NCBI RefSeq assembly: GCF_000498575.2
Contig: NZ_AWSQ01000001.1
Location: 1,097,914 to 1,161,913, forward strand
Length of the DNA stretch: 64,000 nt
Reading direction: 5' to 3'
From: Pseudomonas taeanensis MS-3
GTDB lineage: Bacteria > Pseudomonadota > Gammaproteobacteria > Pseudomonadales > Pseudomonadaceae
The notes beneath the pieces were generated by a model. It saw only the letters and a program-made list of their open reading frames with translations. It was not told the DNA's origin and searched no databases. The position numbers and the translations under genes are program-made. Of this stretch, positions 19,906 through 29,484 are shown one piece after another (position 1 is the first letter of the stretch; every line of letters starts with the position of its first letter).

Positions 19906-20658
19906 TTAGTAGATGCTGAAAGGGAAGTACTTGTCGTTGATCTGCTTGTAGGTGCCGTCGGCAACGATTTCCTTGAGCGCGGCATTGAGCTTTTCGCGCA
20001 GCGGATCACCCTTGCGCACGGCGATGCCGATCTTGTCGTTGTCGAATACCGGGTCACCCTTGAACTCGAAGTCTTTGCCGGCTTCGCTCTTCAACCATTC
20101 CCAGTTGACGAAAGTGTCGGCCAATACGCCATCCAGACGGCTCGAAGACAGGTCGAGGTAAGCGTTTTCCTGAGTGTCGTACAGTTTGATATCGACCACG
20201 CCGTCCAGGTTGTCTTCCAGCCAGGTGCCGGCGATGGTTGCGCGTTGGGCGCCGATCACCTTGCCTTTCAGGCTGTCCTTGTCGGCTTTGAAATCACTGC
20301 TTTTAGGGGCGATGAACTGCAGTTTGTTGGTGTAGTACGGCTCGGTGAAATCGACTGCTTGCTGACGCTCTTCGGTGATCGACATCGAGGCCACCAGGAA
20401 GTCGAATTTCTTGGCGTTCAATGCGGGGATGATGCCGTCCCAGTCGGAGGTGACCACTTCGCACTCGGTCTTCATCTTGGCGCACAGGGCCTGGGCGATT
20501 TCCACATCGAAGCCGACCACCTGGCCGCTGGCGTCGATCAGGTTGAAGGGGGGATACGCACCTTCGGTACCGATTTTCAGTTTGTCAGCAGCGACGGCGC
20601 TGGTGCCGAAGGCCAGGGTGGCGGCCGCAGCCAGCAGGATTTTCTTATACTTCTGCAT
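19906..20658 (-). CDS. Periplasmic lysine/arginine/ornithine- or histidine-type binding protein (HisJ/ArgT-like)
   Basis: From the ATG at 20658 (ribosome site GGAGC) the protein has 250 residues: a signal peptide cut near TSAVAA, then an SBP_bac_3 domain. The segments IGTEGAYPPFNLIDASGQVV and GFDVEIAQALCAKMKTECE, the SMSITEERQQAVDFTEPYY loop and the C-terminal KYFPFSIY closely follow HisJ/ArgT proteins, suggesting a cationic amino-acid ligand (basic residues or histidine). A start 15 bases earlier is possible but lacks a ribosome site. Confidence 0.93.
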   Translation of the reverse strand: MQKYKKILLAAAATLAFGTSAVAADKLKIGTEGAYPPFNLIDASGQVVGFDVEIAQALCAKMKTECEVVTSDWDGIIPALNAKKFDFLVASMSITEERQQAVDFTEPYYTNKLQFIAPKSSDFKADKDSLKGKVIGAQRATIAGTWLEDNLDGVVDIKLYDTQENAYLDLSSSRLDGVLADTFVNWEWLKSEAGKDFEFKGDPVFDNDKIGIAVRKGDPLREKLNAALKEIVADGTYKQINDKYFPFSIY

Positions 20659-20673
20659 GCGATGTAGCTCCAT

Positions 20674-21447
20674 TTAGTGATTGCTGGACATGAACTGTTT
20701 ACAGCGCGCCGAGCTCGGGTTGTCAAACACCTGCTCGGGGGATCCTTGCTCTTCCACCTGACCCTGGTGGAGGAATACCACTTCGCTGGACACCTGGCGG
20801 GCGAAGCCCATTTCGTGGGTAACCAGCAGCATGGTGCGACCTTCGTCGGCGAGCGCGCGGATCACACTAAGCACTTCTTGTACCATTTCCGGATCGAGCG
20901 CCGAAGTGGGCTCATCGAACAGGATAACTTTCGGCTGCATGGCCAGGGTACGGGCAATGGCTGCGCGTTGCTGTTGGCCGCCGGACAGTTGGTTGGGATA
21001 AGCGTGACGTTTGTCGGCGATGCCGACCTTGGCCAGCAATGCCTCGGCCACTTCGGTCGCTTCGGCCTTGCTCTGGCCGAGCACCCGGCGCGGTGCCTCG
21101 ATAATGTTGTCGAGCACGCTCATATGCGGCCACAGGTTGAAGTTCTGGAAGACGAAACCCAGTTCGCTACGCAGCCGGTTGATCTGTTTGCCATCGGCGG
21201 CAACCAGATCGCCATTTTTGCCGGGCTTGAGCTTGAGCTCTTCGCCCGCGACGATGATCTGTCCCTGGTTGGGATTTTCCAACAGGTTGATACAGCGCAG
21301 AAAGGTCGATTTACCGGAGCCGGAGGAGCCGAGGATGGAGATCACGTCACCGTCACGGGCAGTCAGGGAGATGCCTTTGAGCACCTCAAGGTCGCCGAAG
21401 CGTTTGTGCAGGTTGCGGATTTCCAGCGCGGGCGTGGCCTCGGCCAT
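20674..21447 (-). CDS. Amino-acid ABC transporter ATP-binding protein (HisP-like)
   Basis: The 257-residue ATPase contains Walker A GSSGSGKST, the Q-loop FQNFNLWPHM, the ABC signature LSGGQQQR, Walker B VILFDEPTSALD and the H-loop VTHEM, all intact. The GKNGDLVAADGKQIN insertion before the Q-loop is the HisP-type extension. It is the first gene of the four-gene operon reading leftwards (ATPase, binding protein, two permeases) and energises import. Confidence 0.95.
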   Translation of the reverse strand: MAEATPALEIRNLHKRFGDLEVLKGISLTARDGDVISILGSSGSGKSTFLRCINLLENPNQGQIIVAGEELKLKPGKNGDLVAADGKQINRLRSELGFVFQNFNLWPHMSVLDNIIEAPRRVLGQSKAEATEVAEALLAKVGIADKRHAYPNQLSGGQQQRAAIARTLAMQPKVILFDEPTSALDPEMVQEVLSVIRALADEGRTMLLVTHEMGFARQVSSEVVFLHQGQVEEQGSPEQVFDNPSSARCKQFMSSNH

Positions 21448-21610
21448 TGGGTGTCCTCTTCTTATGCGGAAGCACTCCGGCAGTCTACGGGCCTTCCTGG
21501 CGAAGCGTCACGCTAGCATAGCGCCAGGACGAGCGCCAAGCAGGCAAGCGCGAGTAAAGGGTGCGTGGTCGCGAGCTTGTCGCATCGCTACAGTTGTCTG
21601 TCGCGCAGGC

Positions 21611-21643
21611 GCAAAAAGCCCGAAGGGCTGATGGGGCTTTTGC
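21611..21643 (-). terminator. Hairpin downstream of the 61-residue ORF
   Basis: GCAAAAAGCCC (21611-21621) pairs with GGGGCTTTTGC (21633-21643). On the minus strand the stem ends in a T-run, about 100 bases after the small ORF at 21745-21930. The near-symmetric A/T flanks make it potentially bidirectional. Confidence 0.6.
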
Positions 21644-21744
21644 AGTGCGCGGCGGGGTGAAGGCAAGGCTGAAAGCCAAATTGCTGTGGATGGGCGGCAG
21701 GCAGCCTTTTCTGTTGCAAGTACGGCAACTGTCAGTTGGTGTTT

Positions 21745-21930
21745 CTAGGCGGCCCTAGCTGATGAGGCGATGTCGCTTATCAGCATGCCGTGGCGCACGA
21801 TGCAGCTGTGGCCGGCACTTTCCAGGCGGAGAGGATCGCGCCCCGAAATTGACCAGCCCTTGGCCAGTAATTGGTCGATGTGAGCGCGCATTGCATGGTA
21901 TTGGCGTTGTTCAGCTTTAGTGGATTCCAT
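21745..21930 (-). CDS. Small conserved-looking hypothetical protein, 61 residues
   Basis: The ATG at 21930 follows a strong Shine-Dalgarno (AGGAGAGAG with 6-base spacing) and opens MESTKAEQRQYHAMRAHIDQ, continuing with LLAKGWSISGRDPLRLESAG and an HSCIVRHGMLISD stretch. No membrane segment, signal or known domain is recognisable. Codon use is like the neighbours and it has its own downstream hairpin, so I treat it as a real gene of unknown function. A longer frame to 22008 lacks a ribosome site. Confidence 0.6.
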   Translation of the reverse strand: MESTKAEQRQYHAMRAHIDQLLAKGWSISGRDPLRLESAGHSCIVRHGMLISDIASSARAA

Positions 21931-22027
21931 TCGTATCTCTCTCCTGTGGCTGCACCAGTTTCTCTGGGCAAGTAGTCTGACTTTCCTTGGGGTGCGCCGT
22001 AGTGCCATCGTGGCGCTATGATATTAG

Positions 22028-22113
22028 CGAATTCAGGAAGATTGGAAAAGCCAGTATTTCCGCGGGCTGGCGGCGGTCTATTCGCCCTGGCTAGGGCGAA
22101 TAGACCGCTTTTT
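22028..22113 (+). ncRNA. Candidate small RNA ending in an orphan plus-strand terminator
   Basis: A perfect 16-bp stem (GCGGTCTATTCGCCCT at 22073-22088, AGGGCGAATAGACCGC at 22093-22108, loop GGCT) runs straight into TTTTT on the plus strand, a textbook intrinsic terminator, but no plus-strand gene lies upstream. A -10-like TATGAT is at 22017-22022, and the interval between holds a second hairpin (GCCAG...CTGGC) and two GGA motifs. A transcript of about 85 bases is therefore plausible. No known sRNA family was recognised and the -35 is poor. Confidence 0.45.
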
Positions 22114-22231
22114 ATCCAGGCGGCTTCAATGGCGTGACGATCAGTGAGGGGGAGGCATGGTTCCGTTCTCAGGCGCAGCCGTGACTTTGACGGTGCTCAG
22201 TAGGTGCTACAAAGATGCGGCGGGGAAGCGC

Positions 22232-23437
22232 CTAAGCCACCACGGGGATTAGCGGGTCGGCCGCAGCCAGGGCCGTTTCCCGATCGGCTACCGGCGGGTA
22301 GATCCACTGGGTGTTGATCTGGGTTTTCAGCTCCTTGCCTTCCTTGCCGGTCAGTACCACTTTGCGCTCCCAGCCTTCGGTAAATACCGCACCCCAGCCG
22401 CCTAGGTCCAGGCAGGTGACGTACTTGGCTTGGCTGTAGGCAATCGGTGCCACGCCGATCAGATCCGCTGCGGCGTTATTGCCGGCTGAACGGCCCAGGG
22501 CGATGGCATGTTGGCAGGTCATCAGGGCGTGGTTGCCCAGGTTGTCCACGGCCGCGTAGGCGGTGTCGCCAGTGGCGTAGATGGCGTCCTGGCCGAGCAC
22601 CTTGAGATTGCGGTCGACGTGCAGGCGGCCATGTGGGTCGCGCTCACCATTGATCTGCCGGGTCAGCGGTGAGGCTTTCACGCCCACGGCAAAGATCACC
22701 GTACTGGCGGCGATGCGTTCGCCATTGCCGAGCTGTACACCGTGTTTATCGACCCTGGAAACCGGGCTGCCGAGTCGCCAGGTGACGCCCAGGCTGGCGC
22801 TGGCGTCGGCGACGATCTTGGCAAGTTCCTCGCCCAAGGCACCGCCCACCTGCTTGGCCATATCCACCACTATCACACGAATGTCCGTCTGTTCACCGAG
22901 GATGGCGCGCAGGCGCGCCGGCATTTCGGTGGCGGTTTCGATACCGGTAAAGCCACCGCCGACCACCACCACGGTGTTGCGCGCCGCGCTCTCTGGCTGC
23001 TGGCCCAGGCTCCGTAGGTGCGCTTCGAGTCTTTGCGCTGACTCCAGGCTGTCGATATCGAAGGTGAAATGTTCGATACCTTCCAGTGGTGGGCGGGCCA
23101 CCTGGCTGCCGGAGGCGAGGATCAGGCGGTCATAACGCAGCTCGGCTTGGTTGCCCGAAGCGTCGCGGTAGGTCACGCGTTTGCTCGCCGCATCAATTTG
23201 CGTGGCGCTGCCCTGGACGAAGCGCACACCCACGGTATCGAACAGCGGCCCGAGCGGGGCGACGGTGCTGGCCAGGTCGGTTTCGTAGAAACGTGGGCGC
23301 ACGCGCAGTTCCGCCTGTGGCGCGAGCAGGGTGACGGCTACATCCAGGCGTTGCTGTTGATCGAGCAGGCGCACGGCGCTGAGCGCGCTCCACATACCAC
23401 TGAAGCCTGCACCGATGATCAGAATTTGCTGTTTCAT
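22232..23437 (-). CDS. NAD(P)/FAD-dependent oxidoreductase, NDH-2-like
   Basis: The 401-residue protein begins MKQQILIIGAGFSGMWSALS, the ADP-binding fold for FAD, has a second dinucleotide motif NTVVVVGGGFTGIETATEM for NAD(P)H, and an FAD-contacting AIYATGDTAYA near the C-terminal third. Order and length match the pyridine nucleotide-disulfide oxidoreductase family, type-II NADH dehydrogenase branch, but no C-terminal membrane helix is evident. The electron acceptor is unknown. It is divergent from a MocR regulator with two direct-repeat operator candidates between them, so that regulator likely controls it. The much longer upstream frame is antisense to the regulator and rejected. Confidence 0.88.
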   Translation of the reverse strand: MKQQILIIGAGFSGMWSALSAVRLLDQQQRLDVAVTLLAPQAELRVRPRFYETDLASTVAPLGPLFDTVGVRFVQGSATQIDAASKRVTYRDASGNQAELRYDRLILASGSQVARPPLEGIEHFTFDIDSLESAQRLEAHLRSLGQQPESAARNTVVVVGGGFTGIETATEMPARLRAILGEQTDIRVIVVDMAKQVGGALGEELAKIVADASASLGVTWRLGSPVSRVDKHGVQLGNGERIAASTVIFAVGVKASPLTRQINGERDPHGRLHVDRNLKVLGQDAIYATGDTAYAAVDNLGNHALMTCQHAIALGRSAGNNAAADLIGVAPIAYSQAKYVTCLDLGGWGAVFTEGWERKVVLTGKEGKELKTQINTQWIYPPVADRETALAAADPLIPVVA

Positions 23438-23514
23438 GTTGTGAGTTCCCGTAGTGAAGAGAAAGGCTGTTGGCTGAAGACGGGAGTGATTCTGCATCTG
23501 GCTTGGATTAGCGT

Positions 23515-23547
23515 ATTGATCCATTCTTGCTGAAAATAATTGGTCCA
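23515..23547. promoter_or_regulatory. Direct-repeat operator candidate for the MocR regulator
   Basis: ATTGATCCA (23515-23523) and ATTGGTCCA (23539-23547) are near-identical direct repeats 24 bases apart in the divergent promoter. MocR/PdxR regulators characteristically bind two direct repeats of this kind (ATTGGwCCA-like) about two helical turns apart. Confidence 0.6.
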
Positions 23548-23560
23548 CTTTGGAGCAGCC

Positions 23561-25057
23561 ATGCCCCCCGAGAAATCGCCACCGCAGGTGGTCTTCCTGC
23601 CACTGGGCATGCCTGAACCGGGCGTTAGCCTGCAGCGTTGGCTGTACGAGGCGGTGCGTAGCGCCATTCTCGCTGGGCGTCTGCCGGCCGGCAGCAAGCT
23701 GCCCAGCACGCGCGCCCTGGCCGAGCATTACCAGCTGGCGCGGGGTACCGCTCAGGCGGCCTATCAGCAGTTGTTTTCCGAGGGCTATCTGGAGACGCAG
23801 ACCGGCAGCGGCACTCGGGTTTGCCAGGTGTTGCCGGATGCCACGCTCAACGCCGGCTATGTACGGCGCAAGGTCGTGGCTCAGGTGGAAGCGCCGCGCT
23901 CGCCGCCGACAACGCCGTGGATCGAGCGGCTGGATGCGATTAACCCGGTGTTTGCGCAGCGGTCGGTGATGCCGGGGCTGCGGCCGTTCTTTCCGCACCG
24001 TGGCGACACTCAGGCGTTTCCGGTCGATCTGTGGCGCAAGCTGCATATCCAGCAGTTGCGTGCGTCGCGCCTGTCGATCCTGCTGGATTCGGACCCTGGC
24101 GGGCTGCCGGCGTTGCGTGAGGCCATCGCCGGCTACCTGGCCATCGCCCGCGGTGTGCAGGTGCCCGCCGAGCGCATTCTGGTGCTCAACAGCGTGCAGC
24201 AAGGCCTCGACCTCTGCCTGCGGCTGTTGGCTCCGGGCGACTCCCAAGTGTGGATGGAAGATCCCGGCTACCCCGGGGCGCGCCAGCTGATCGATGTGTC
24301 GGGCGTGCAGCGGGTCGATGTGCCAGTGGATGGATTCGGCATTCAGGTGGAAGAGGGCGTGCGCCTAGCCCCTAATGCCCGGCTGGCCTACGTCACCCCT
24401 TCGCGTCAGGCCCCGCTGGGTGGTGAACTGTCGCCGGCGCGGCGGCTGGCGTTGTTGCAGTGGGCGGCGCAGAGCGGCAGCTACATTTTTGAGGACGACT
24501 ACGACAGCGAATACCGCTTTATCGCCAAGCCGATTCCGGCGCTGCGCTCAATGCCGGCGGCGGAGCAGTCGGTGATTCTTGCCGGCACCTTCAGCAAGCT
24601 ACTGTTCCCCTCTATCCGTCTGGCCTACCTGGTATTGCCAGAGCATTTGCTGGAAAGCTTTACCCGTGCCGCCGCGCTGATGTCGCGCCATGCCAACAGC
24701 CTGTCGCAGGCGGTGCTGGCCGACTTTATTCATGAGGGACATTTCGACCGCCATGTGCGGCGCATGCGCAAGATCTACGCCTCACGCGCCGAGGCGTTCG
24801 CCGATTCCGCTCAGCGTCATTGGCAGGGGCTGATCGAGGTGCCGGAAATTCGCGCCGGACTGGATATCACCTGCAACCTGCAGGTGGGTAGTGAGCAGGA
24901 CGCCTTCGCTCGTCTGCAGGCGGCGAGTATCGATGTGCTGCCGCTGGCACGCTATTGCGTGAAGCCGTGTCCACCGGGGCTGGTACTGGGTTTTGCACCC
25001 TACGATGAACGCGCCATCGAGGACGCTGCCAAGGCTGTGGCAATGGCATTGAGGTAA
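23561..25057 (+). CDS. MocR/PdxR-type regulator (GntR HTH fused to aminotransferase-I fold)
   Basis: The 498-residue fusion has an N-terminal GntR winged helix (about 15-80; LPSTRALAEHYQLARGTAQA) followed by a PLP-dependent fold-type I aminotransferase-like domain (about 110-490). The PLP-lysine segment ILAGTFSKLLFPSIRLAYL and the EDDYDSEYR and DPGGLPALREAIAGYL segments are conserved. It probably senses PLP or an amino compound and controls itself and the divergent flavoprotein. The ATG at 23561 is preceded by TTTGGAGC; an upstream TTG frame is ignored. Confidence 0.93.
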   Translation: MPPEKSPPQVVFLPLGMPEPGVSLQRWLYEAVRSAILAGRLPAGSKLPSTRALAEHYQLARGTAQAAYQQLFSEGYLETQTGSGTRVCQVLPDATLNAGYVRRKVVAQVEAPRSPPTTPWIERLDAINPVFAQRSVMPGLRPFFPHRGDTQAFPVDLWRKLHIQQLRASRLSILLDSDPGGLPALREAIAGYLAIARGVQVPAERILVLNSVQQGLDLCLRLLAPGDSQVWMEDPGYPGARQLIDVSGVQRVDVPVDGFGIQVEEGVRLAPNARLAYVTPSRQAPLGGELSPARRLALLQWAAQSGSYIFEDDYDSEYRFIAKPIPALRSMPAAEQSVILAGTFSKLLFPSIRLAYLVLPEHLLESFTRAAALMSRHANSLSQAVLADFIHEGHFDRHVRRMRKIYASRAEAFADSAQRHWQGLIEVPEIRAGLDITCNLQVGSEQDAFARLQAASIDVLPLARYCVKPCPPGLVLGFAPYDERAIEDAAKAVAMALR

Positions 25058-25149
25058 TAAGGCCACGCGACTCTGTCGCATGCCTGACTCTTCAACAGCG
25101 CGGGCGGGTGCGAATGGCTGGAGTCGACCCGGGCTGGGTGAAAGCGCGC

Positions 25150-25324
25150 TGAGCTTGCTGAAGACCGCGCGGCGATGGTGCACCGGCTGCCTGGCCTCCG
25201 GTGCCTTGACCCACTTGCGGATTGTGTTGCGCGCCAACCCAGTGCGCTTGGTTATCTCATGCAGCGACAGCTTGTCGCGGAAATACATCCGCCGAAATTT
25301 GCCCATCATTTCGATGCTGATCAC
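25150..25324 (-). pseudogene. istA: IS21-family IstA transposase, N-terminal fragment
   Basis: From the ATG at 25324 the minus strand reads MISIEMMGKFRRMYFRDKLS and HEITKRTGLARNTIRKWVKA, the N-terminal helix-turn-helix of IS21-type IstA. Similarity ends after about 45 residues, where the frame continues as antisense of the MocR gene. No IstB or terminal repeat was seen, so it is a remnant. Confidence 0.8.
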
Positions 25325-25605
25325 TCTGTGTGCCTCTGCTCAAAAAACGAGCAGAGGTAGTTGAGCTCCTGGGTCAGTTTCGCTCAGCGACAACAGTCGC
25401 AGGAGAGATGCAGTGGGACTTCGTCATCGGAACGTACTACCTACCCGTTTTCCCCGCTCTGAGCCGCTCTGGCTGCTCTCTGAGAGTGCTTTGCCAATTT
25501 CTGATGTCCTGGATTGGTCCGTAGGCAAGCTCTTCTGAAGTGAGCCTGTGCGGGCTGCGAAGCGGTTGGTCCAGAAATGCTTCAGGCGCCATCAAACTGC
25601 AGGCA
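25325..25605. other. Gene-free stretch between the IS21 scar and tRNA-Phe
   Basis: I see no recognisable coding frame, tRNA or hairpin here before the tRNA terminator. Together with the IS21 fragment it looks like decayed accessory DNA next to a tRNA gene. Confidence 0.4.
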
Positions 25606-25643
25606 ATAAAAAACCCCAAGGAGGTTAAATTCGCTTGGGGTTT
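25606..25643 (-). terminator. Terminator of tRNA-Phe
   Basis: AAACCCCAAG (25612-25621) pairs with CTTGGGGTTT (25634-25643), and the minus strand continues into TTTTTTATT. It lies just beyond the tRNA 3' end. Confidence 0.85.
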
Positions 25644-25654
25644 CTCGGTATTAG

Positions 25655-25730
25655 TGGTGCCCAGGGACGGAATCGAACCGCCGACACGGGGATTTTCAAT
25701 CCCCTGCTCTACCGACTGAGCTACCTGGGC
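25655..25730 (-). tRNA. tRNA-Phe (anticodon GAA)
   Basis: The 76-base reverse-strand sequence begins GCCCAGGTAGCTCAGTCGG, has anticodon arm GGGGA-TTGAAAA-TCCCC (anticodon GAA), a GGTTCGATTCC T-arm and an encoded CCA. All arms pair normally. Confidence 0.96.
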
Positions 25731-25843
25731 AACGGGGCGCTATTAGACGGATTTGGCTTATGCCTGTCAAGCGCGAGTTGGAAAATATTTAGCGATTACG
25801 GGTGTTTAGCTGCAACTAGTAGAATCTGGTCGACGCAATCGGC

Positions 25844-25907
25844 TAGCCCGGATGCAATTCCGGGAAGTTACGGGGCCGTCGCAGGCCCCAGGATTGTATT
25901 CGGGCTG
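25844..25907. repeat. REP-like palindromic element
   Basis: TAGCCCGGATGCAATTCCGG and an imperfect inverted partner ending GGATTGTATTCGGGCT flank an inner GGGGCC/GGCCCC stem. The outer arm is the same family as the repeat at 31193-31261, so it is a dispersed Pseudomonas REP sequence. It lies between tRNA-Phe and yggX. Confidence 0.75.
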
Positions 25908-25916
25908 CTTTCTGAT

Positions 25917-26189
25917 TTATTCGCTGGGTGGCACGTAACCGTCGGCCTGGGCGTATTCCTCGCCGGAGAGGAACTTGTCCATCTCGGCCTGAAGGAATTT
26001 GCGGTCCTCTGCGTTCATCATGTTCAGCCGACGCTCGTTGATCAGCAGGGTCTGGTGCTTCTGCCACTCGTCCCAGGCTTGCTTGGAGACGTTGTTGAAG
26101 ATGTCTTCGCCTTTGGCGCCCGGGTACGGCGGGCGCTCCAGGCCGGGCAATTCTTGCTTGTGTTTGCGGCACATCACGGTGCGAGTCAT
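25917..26189 (-). CDS. yggX: Probable Fe(2+)-trafficking protein
   Basis: The 90-residue protein is a full-length Ygg[41 protein letters not shown] and [18 protein letters not shown] are diagnostic. The conserved Cys7 is present. It protects labile Fe-S clusters and helps iron handling under oxidative stress. Its start overlaps the mutY stop by 4 bases (ATGA), the common mutY-yggX pairing, which fits since MutY carries an oxidation-sensitive 4Fe-4S cluster. Ribosome site GGAGAA precedes the ATG. Confidence 0.96.
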   Translation of the reverse strand: MTRTVMCRKHKQELPGLERPPYPGAKGEDIFNNVSKQAWDEWQKHQTLLINERRLNMMNAEDRKFLQAEMDKFLSGEEYAQADGYVPPSE

Positions 26190-27265
26190 GGTTGTTCTCC
26201 AGTAATCGGTCCTGCATTCAATACGTCGGCCGCGCGTTTCAGCAGCTTTTTCACTGGGGCGGCAAGGCCCAGGCGCGGCGGGGTGGCGAGGTTATACCAG
26301 AGCCAGTCGGCCTCGGCCACGCTGGCCGGTTGGCTCTCGACCCGGATCAGCCAGGGTGCGATGGCCAGCTGGAAGTGGCTGAAGGTGTGGGTTAGCCCGG
26401 CCAGCTCGCGGCGTTCACCGAGTTGCAGGCTGTGGCGGTTGGCCAGGGTCTCCAAGGCCTGCAGGTCGTCCAGCTCTGGCAGGCTCCACAGGCCGCCCCA
26501 CAGGCCGCTGGACGGTCGGCGATAGAGCAGAACCTCGCCGCTGCTGTTGCTCAGCAGGGGCATCAGGGTGCGCTTCTGTGGCAGTGCCTTGCGCGGCTTG
26601 GGGATTGGATAGCGGATCTCCAAGCCCAGCAGGTGGGCCTGGCAACCACTGCGCAGCGGGCATAGCAGGCAGCTCGGCTTGCTGCGGGTACAGAGCGTGG
26701 CGCCGAGGTCCATCATCGCCTGGGTGTAGTGATTCACCCGTTGCTGAGGGGTGAAGCGCTCGGCCACGTCCCATAGCTGTTTGGCGACTTTCGGTTCGCC
26801 GGGATAGCCTTCCTGGGCCACATAACGGGCCAATACCCGTTTGACGTTGCCGTCGAGGATGGCTGCGCGCAGGCCCATGCTCAGGCTGGCGATGGCGCCC
26901 GCAGTGGAGCGGCCGATACCGGGCAGGGCGGTCAGCGCCTCGACATCGGCGGGGAACTCGCCGGCATGCTCGGCCATGATCAGTTGCGCGGTTTTTTGCA
27001 GGTTTCGCGCGCGGGTGTAGTAGCCCAGGCCGGTCCACAGGTGCAGCACTTCGTCTTCCGGTGCTTCGGCCAGGGCTTGCACTGTGGGTAGTGCGGCCAT
27101 GAAGCGGTCGAAGTAGCCGAGTACGGTGCTGACCTGGGTCTGTTGCAGCATGATTTCCGAGACCCAGACCCGATAAGGGTTGATGCCCTGTTGCCAGGGC
27201 AGGTCCTTGCGTCCGTGGCTGTCATACCAGTCGAGTACCGCCGCGGAGAATTGCTCGGGACTCAT
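26186..27265 (-). CDS. mutY: A/G-specific adenine DNA glycosylase
   Basis: The 359-residue protein has the helix-hairpin-helix [18 protein letters not shown], the catalytic Glu region [17 protein letters not shown] and the 4Fe-4S cluster [17 protein letters not shown] (C-x6-C-x2-C-x5-C). The C-terminal MutT-like domain (about 230-355) recognises 8-oxoguanine. It removes adenine mispaired with 8-oxoG. It sits in an asmA-mutY-yggX unit with 4-base overlaps at both ends. Confidence 0.97.
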   Translation of the reverse strand: MSPEQFSAAVLDWYDSHGRKDLPWQQGINPYRVWVSEIMLQQTQVSTVLGYFDRFMAALPTVQALAEAPEDEVLHLWTGLGYYTRARNLQKTAQLIMAEHAGEFPADVEALTALPGIGRSTAGAIASLSMGLRAAILDGNVKRVLARYVAQEGYPGEPKVAKQLWDVAERFTPQQRVNHYTQAMMDLGATLCTRSKPSCLLCPLRSGCQAHLLGLEIRYPIPKPRKALPQKRTLMPLLSNSSGEVLLYRRPSSGLWGGLWSLPELDDLQALETLANRHSLQLGERRELAGLTHTFSHFQLAIAPWLIRVESQPASVAEADWLWYNLATPPRLGLAAPVKKLLKRAADVLNAGPITGEQP

Positions 27266-29484
27266 CGGTTGAACAAACCCTTGAGCGCATCCTTGAGTTC
27301 TGGGCTGACCTTGTCACCGAGTTTTTCTTCCAGTTTCTCGGTCAGCTTGCTACCGGCCAGGCGTGCGGCAATTTTGCCCAGGCCGTCCTGGTCCAGGCGG
27401 CAGGCCTTGGCGCCCAGCTCCAGCGGGCCACGGCAGCGCACGGGCCATTCGATGCCGACGTAGCGCTCATTGACCTGGCACGCCGGGTCGGGCATCGGGT
27501 GTTGGTCGCCTTGGATGACGATGCCGACGCGGTAGTCGAGGCCGAGCACGCGCAGGTCCAGGTCACCCTGACCATTGACCTTGAGCCCCGGGATGAGTGC
27601 CTGCAGGTCCGGGTTGCTGGCGACGCCGTTGCGAAAGGTCAGGTTGCCCTGCAGGGTTTCGAAGGGGGTGTCTTTGCCGCGCGCTTCGCTGGTCAGCACC
27701 TTGCGGTTGAGCGTGGCGATGCCACGGCACAGCTGCTGCTCCAGGTTGGCGTCGACCAGTACGCCGTCGTTGAGGGCGAAGCTGGCGGTGCCGTTGAGGC
27801 CATCGATCCAGGCTTTCTGGCTGTTGCCGTTGGTGGTCAGGTTGGCCTGCATGTCCAGCAGGCCTTTGACTGGCGACGGCTGTTGTTCGCTCTTGAGGAA
27901 AGGCTCGACCGGAATGCGGCTGAGGTTTTTTTCTATGCTCAGCAGCGGTACGGCCGGGCGTACATCGACCGTCGCCTTGGCGTCGAAGTTACCCTTGCCA
28001 AGATTGCCGCGCATTTCTTCCAGGCTCAGCAGTCCGCTGCGGCTCTTGGCCTTGAGCTTGAATTTGCTGATGACCTGCTGCTCTACGCTGAGCTGGTCGA
28101 GGTTCAAGGTCACTTGTAAATCGAGCGTGCGCAGCTGCTCGATCGGCAGCACCGCGGCGGTGCTCCAGGCTTGCTGGGTCGGCGCCTTGGGTAGCTTGGT
28201 GCTGCCATTGGCGCCAGCATCGGCGACGCTCTCCTTGACCTCGGCCTTGCGTGCGGTCTCGGCCTCTTCGGTTTTAGCCGGCAGGTAACGATCGAGATCC
28301 AGGCTGTCGCCCTGCAGTTGCACGCGCAGGGCTTGCTTGGCGAAGTCGCTAACGGCGATCTGGCCGGTGAAGCTGCTGTCGTCGAGCTTCAGCTGCAGTT
28401 CTTCCAGGGTCAGGCTGGTCGGGCTGCCGCTGAGGCGGGTGACCATCTCGAATTGGCTCAGGGTCTTGTCGTCACGCATGGGCGGCAACTGCTGACCGAT
28501 GCCCTGGAGAAACTGGCGCAGGTTGAGCGGAGCGATGGACAGGCCGCCGGCGAGTTTCGCGGTTTTGTCCAGGTCGCGCACTTTCAACTCACCCAGCGCG
28601 CGCAGCTGATTGGCCGACAGTTTCAGGCTGTTCCATTCGGCAATCTGGGCGGCCAGGTCGACCAGCAGTTGGCCTTGTACGGTGAAGTTCAGGGTTTGCC
28701 CGTTGAAGGGTTCGCCAGAGATTTCGCCGCTGAGTTTGGCGTCTTCCAGCTGATAGCGCTTGAGTGCGCGGTCGAAGCGCAACTCGCCCTGCAGCTCGCT
28801 GCGTGCGCGCATGACCGGCTGGTTGGTGCCGAAGAAGGCGCTGAGTTTCAGCGGAATGCTGGCGCCTTCGCGGATAGCGCCGGTGGTCAGCTGAATGCTT
28901 TCCGCGCTGAACTGCTGACCTTTTTGTGCATCGTGGTAGTCGATGCGCGCGCTGTTGACGATCAGGCTGTCGATATCCAATTTGATCGGCTGAGCACTGC
29001 TGGTCGAGCTCGGCTCGGTTGTGCTGGCGCCATCGGCGGGTGCCTTGCCGCTGGTCTCGGTCGAGGCCGTGGCGGATGGCGCCGGACGGCCGACATCCTC
29101 CCAGTTGCCATGACCCTTCTCGTCACGCTGCAGATTCAGGTTGAGCCCGTCGATGCGGATGTCGCTCATCTGCACTTCCTTGCGTAGCAAGGGCAGTACG
29201 CGCACGGAGAGGCCGAGCAAGCGCAGGTCGGCAAAGGGCTGGTCGGGGGTGCTGGCGCTGGCCAGGGTGGCGTCGGTCAGCTCCAGGCCGAGCCAGGGGA
29301 ACAGGCTCCAGCCGATGTCGCCATTCAGGGTCAGTTCCAGGTTGGCCTTGTCGCGGGCCAATTGGCGGATCTCGTCCTTGTAGTCGTTGGGGTCGAACAG
29401 GTGGGTCAGGGCGAAGCCCAGGGCCACGATGATCAGCAGCAGTCCGAGGAAAAACAGACCTAGGATTTTGCCGAGCGCTTTCAT
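27262..29484 (-). CDS. asmA: AsmA-family envelope protein
   Basis: The 740-residue protein has one N-terminal membrane anchor ([19 protein letters not shown]), the AsmA start [19 protein letters not shown] and the repeated beta-strand bridge-like repeats of this family, with a C-terminal AsmA_2 section ([15 protein letters not shown] [17 protein letters not shown]). AsmA-like proteins are anchored in the inner membrane, project into the periplasm and affect outer-membrane lipid homeostasis. A Ser/Thr/Ala-rich low-complexity linker lies at about 138-165. Overlap of 4 bases with mutY. Confidence 0.93.
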   Translation of the reverse strand: MKALGKILGLFFLGLLLIIVALGFALTHLFDPNDYKDEIRQLARDKANLELTLNGDIGWSLFPWLGLELTDATLASASTPDQPFADLRLLGLSVRVLPLLRKEVQMSDIRIDGLNLNLQRDEKGHGNWEDVGRPAPSATASTETSGKAPADGASTTEPSSTSSAQPIKLDIDSLIVNSARIDYHDAQKGQQFSAESIQLTTGAIREGASIPLKLSAFFGTNQPVMRARSELQGELRFDRALKRYQLEDAKLSGEISGEPFNGQTLNFTVQGQLLVDLAAQIAEWNSLKLSANQLRALGELKVRDLDKTAKLAGGLSIAPLNLRQFLQGIGQQLPPMRDDKTLSQFEMVTRLSGSPTSLTLEELQLKLDDSSFTGQIAVSDFAKQALRVQLQGDSLDLDRYLPAKTEEAETARKAEVKESVADAGANGSTKLPKAPTQQAWSTAAVLPIEQLRTLDLQVTLNLDQLSVEQQVISKFKLKAKSRSGLLSLEEMRGNLGKGNFDAKATVDVRPAVPLLSIEKNLSRIPVEPFLKSEQQPSPVKGLLDMQANLTTNGNSQKAWIDGLNGTASFALNDGVLVDANLEQQLCRGIATLNRKVLTSEARGKDTPFETLQGNLTFRNGVASNPDLQALIPGLKVNGQGDLDLRVLGLDYRVGIVIQGDQHPMPDPACQVNERYVGIEWPVRCRGPLELGAKACRLDQDGLGKIAARLAGSKLTEKLEEKLGDKVSPELKDALKGLFNR

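Noticed and set aside
22232..24247. 671-residue version of the flavoprotein
   Set aside because: The first 270 residues are antisense translation of the MocR gene; the native FAD-binding start is the ATG at 23437.
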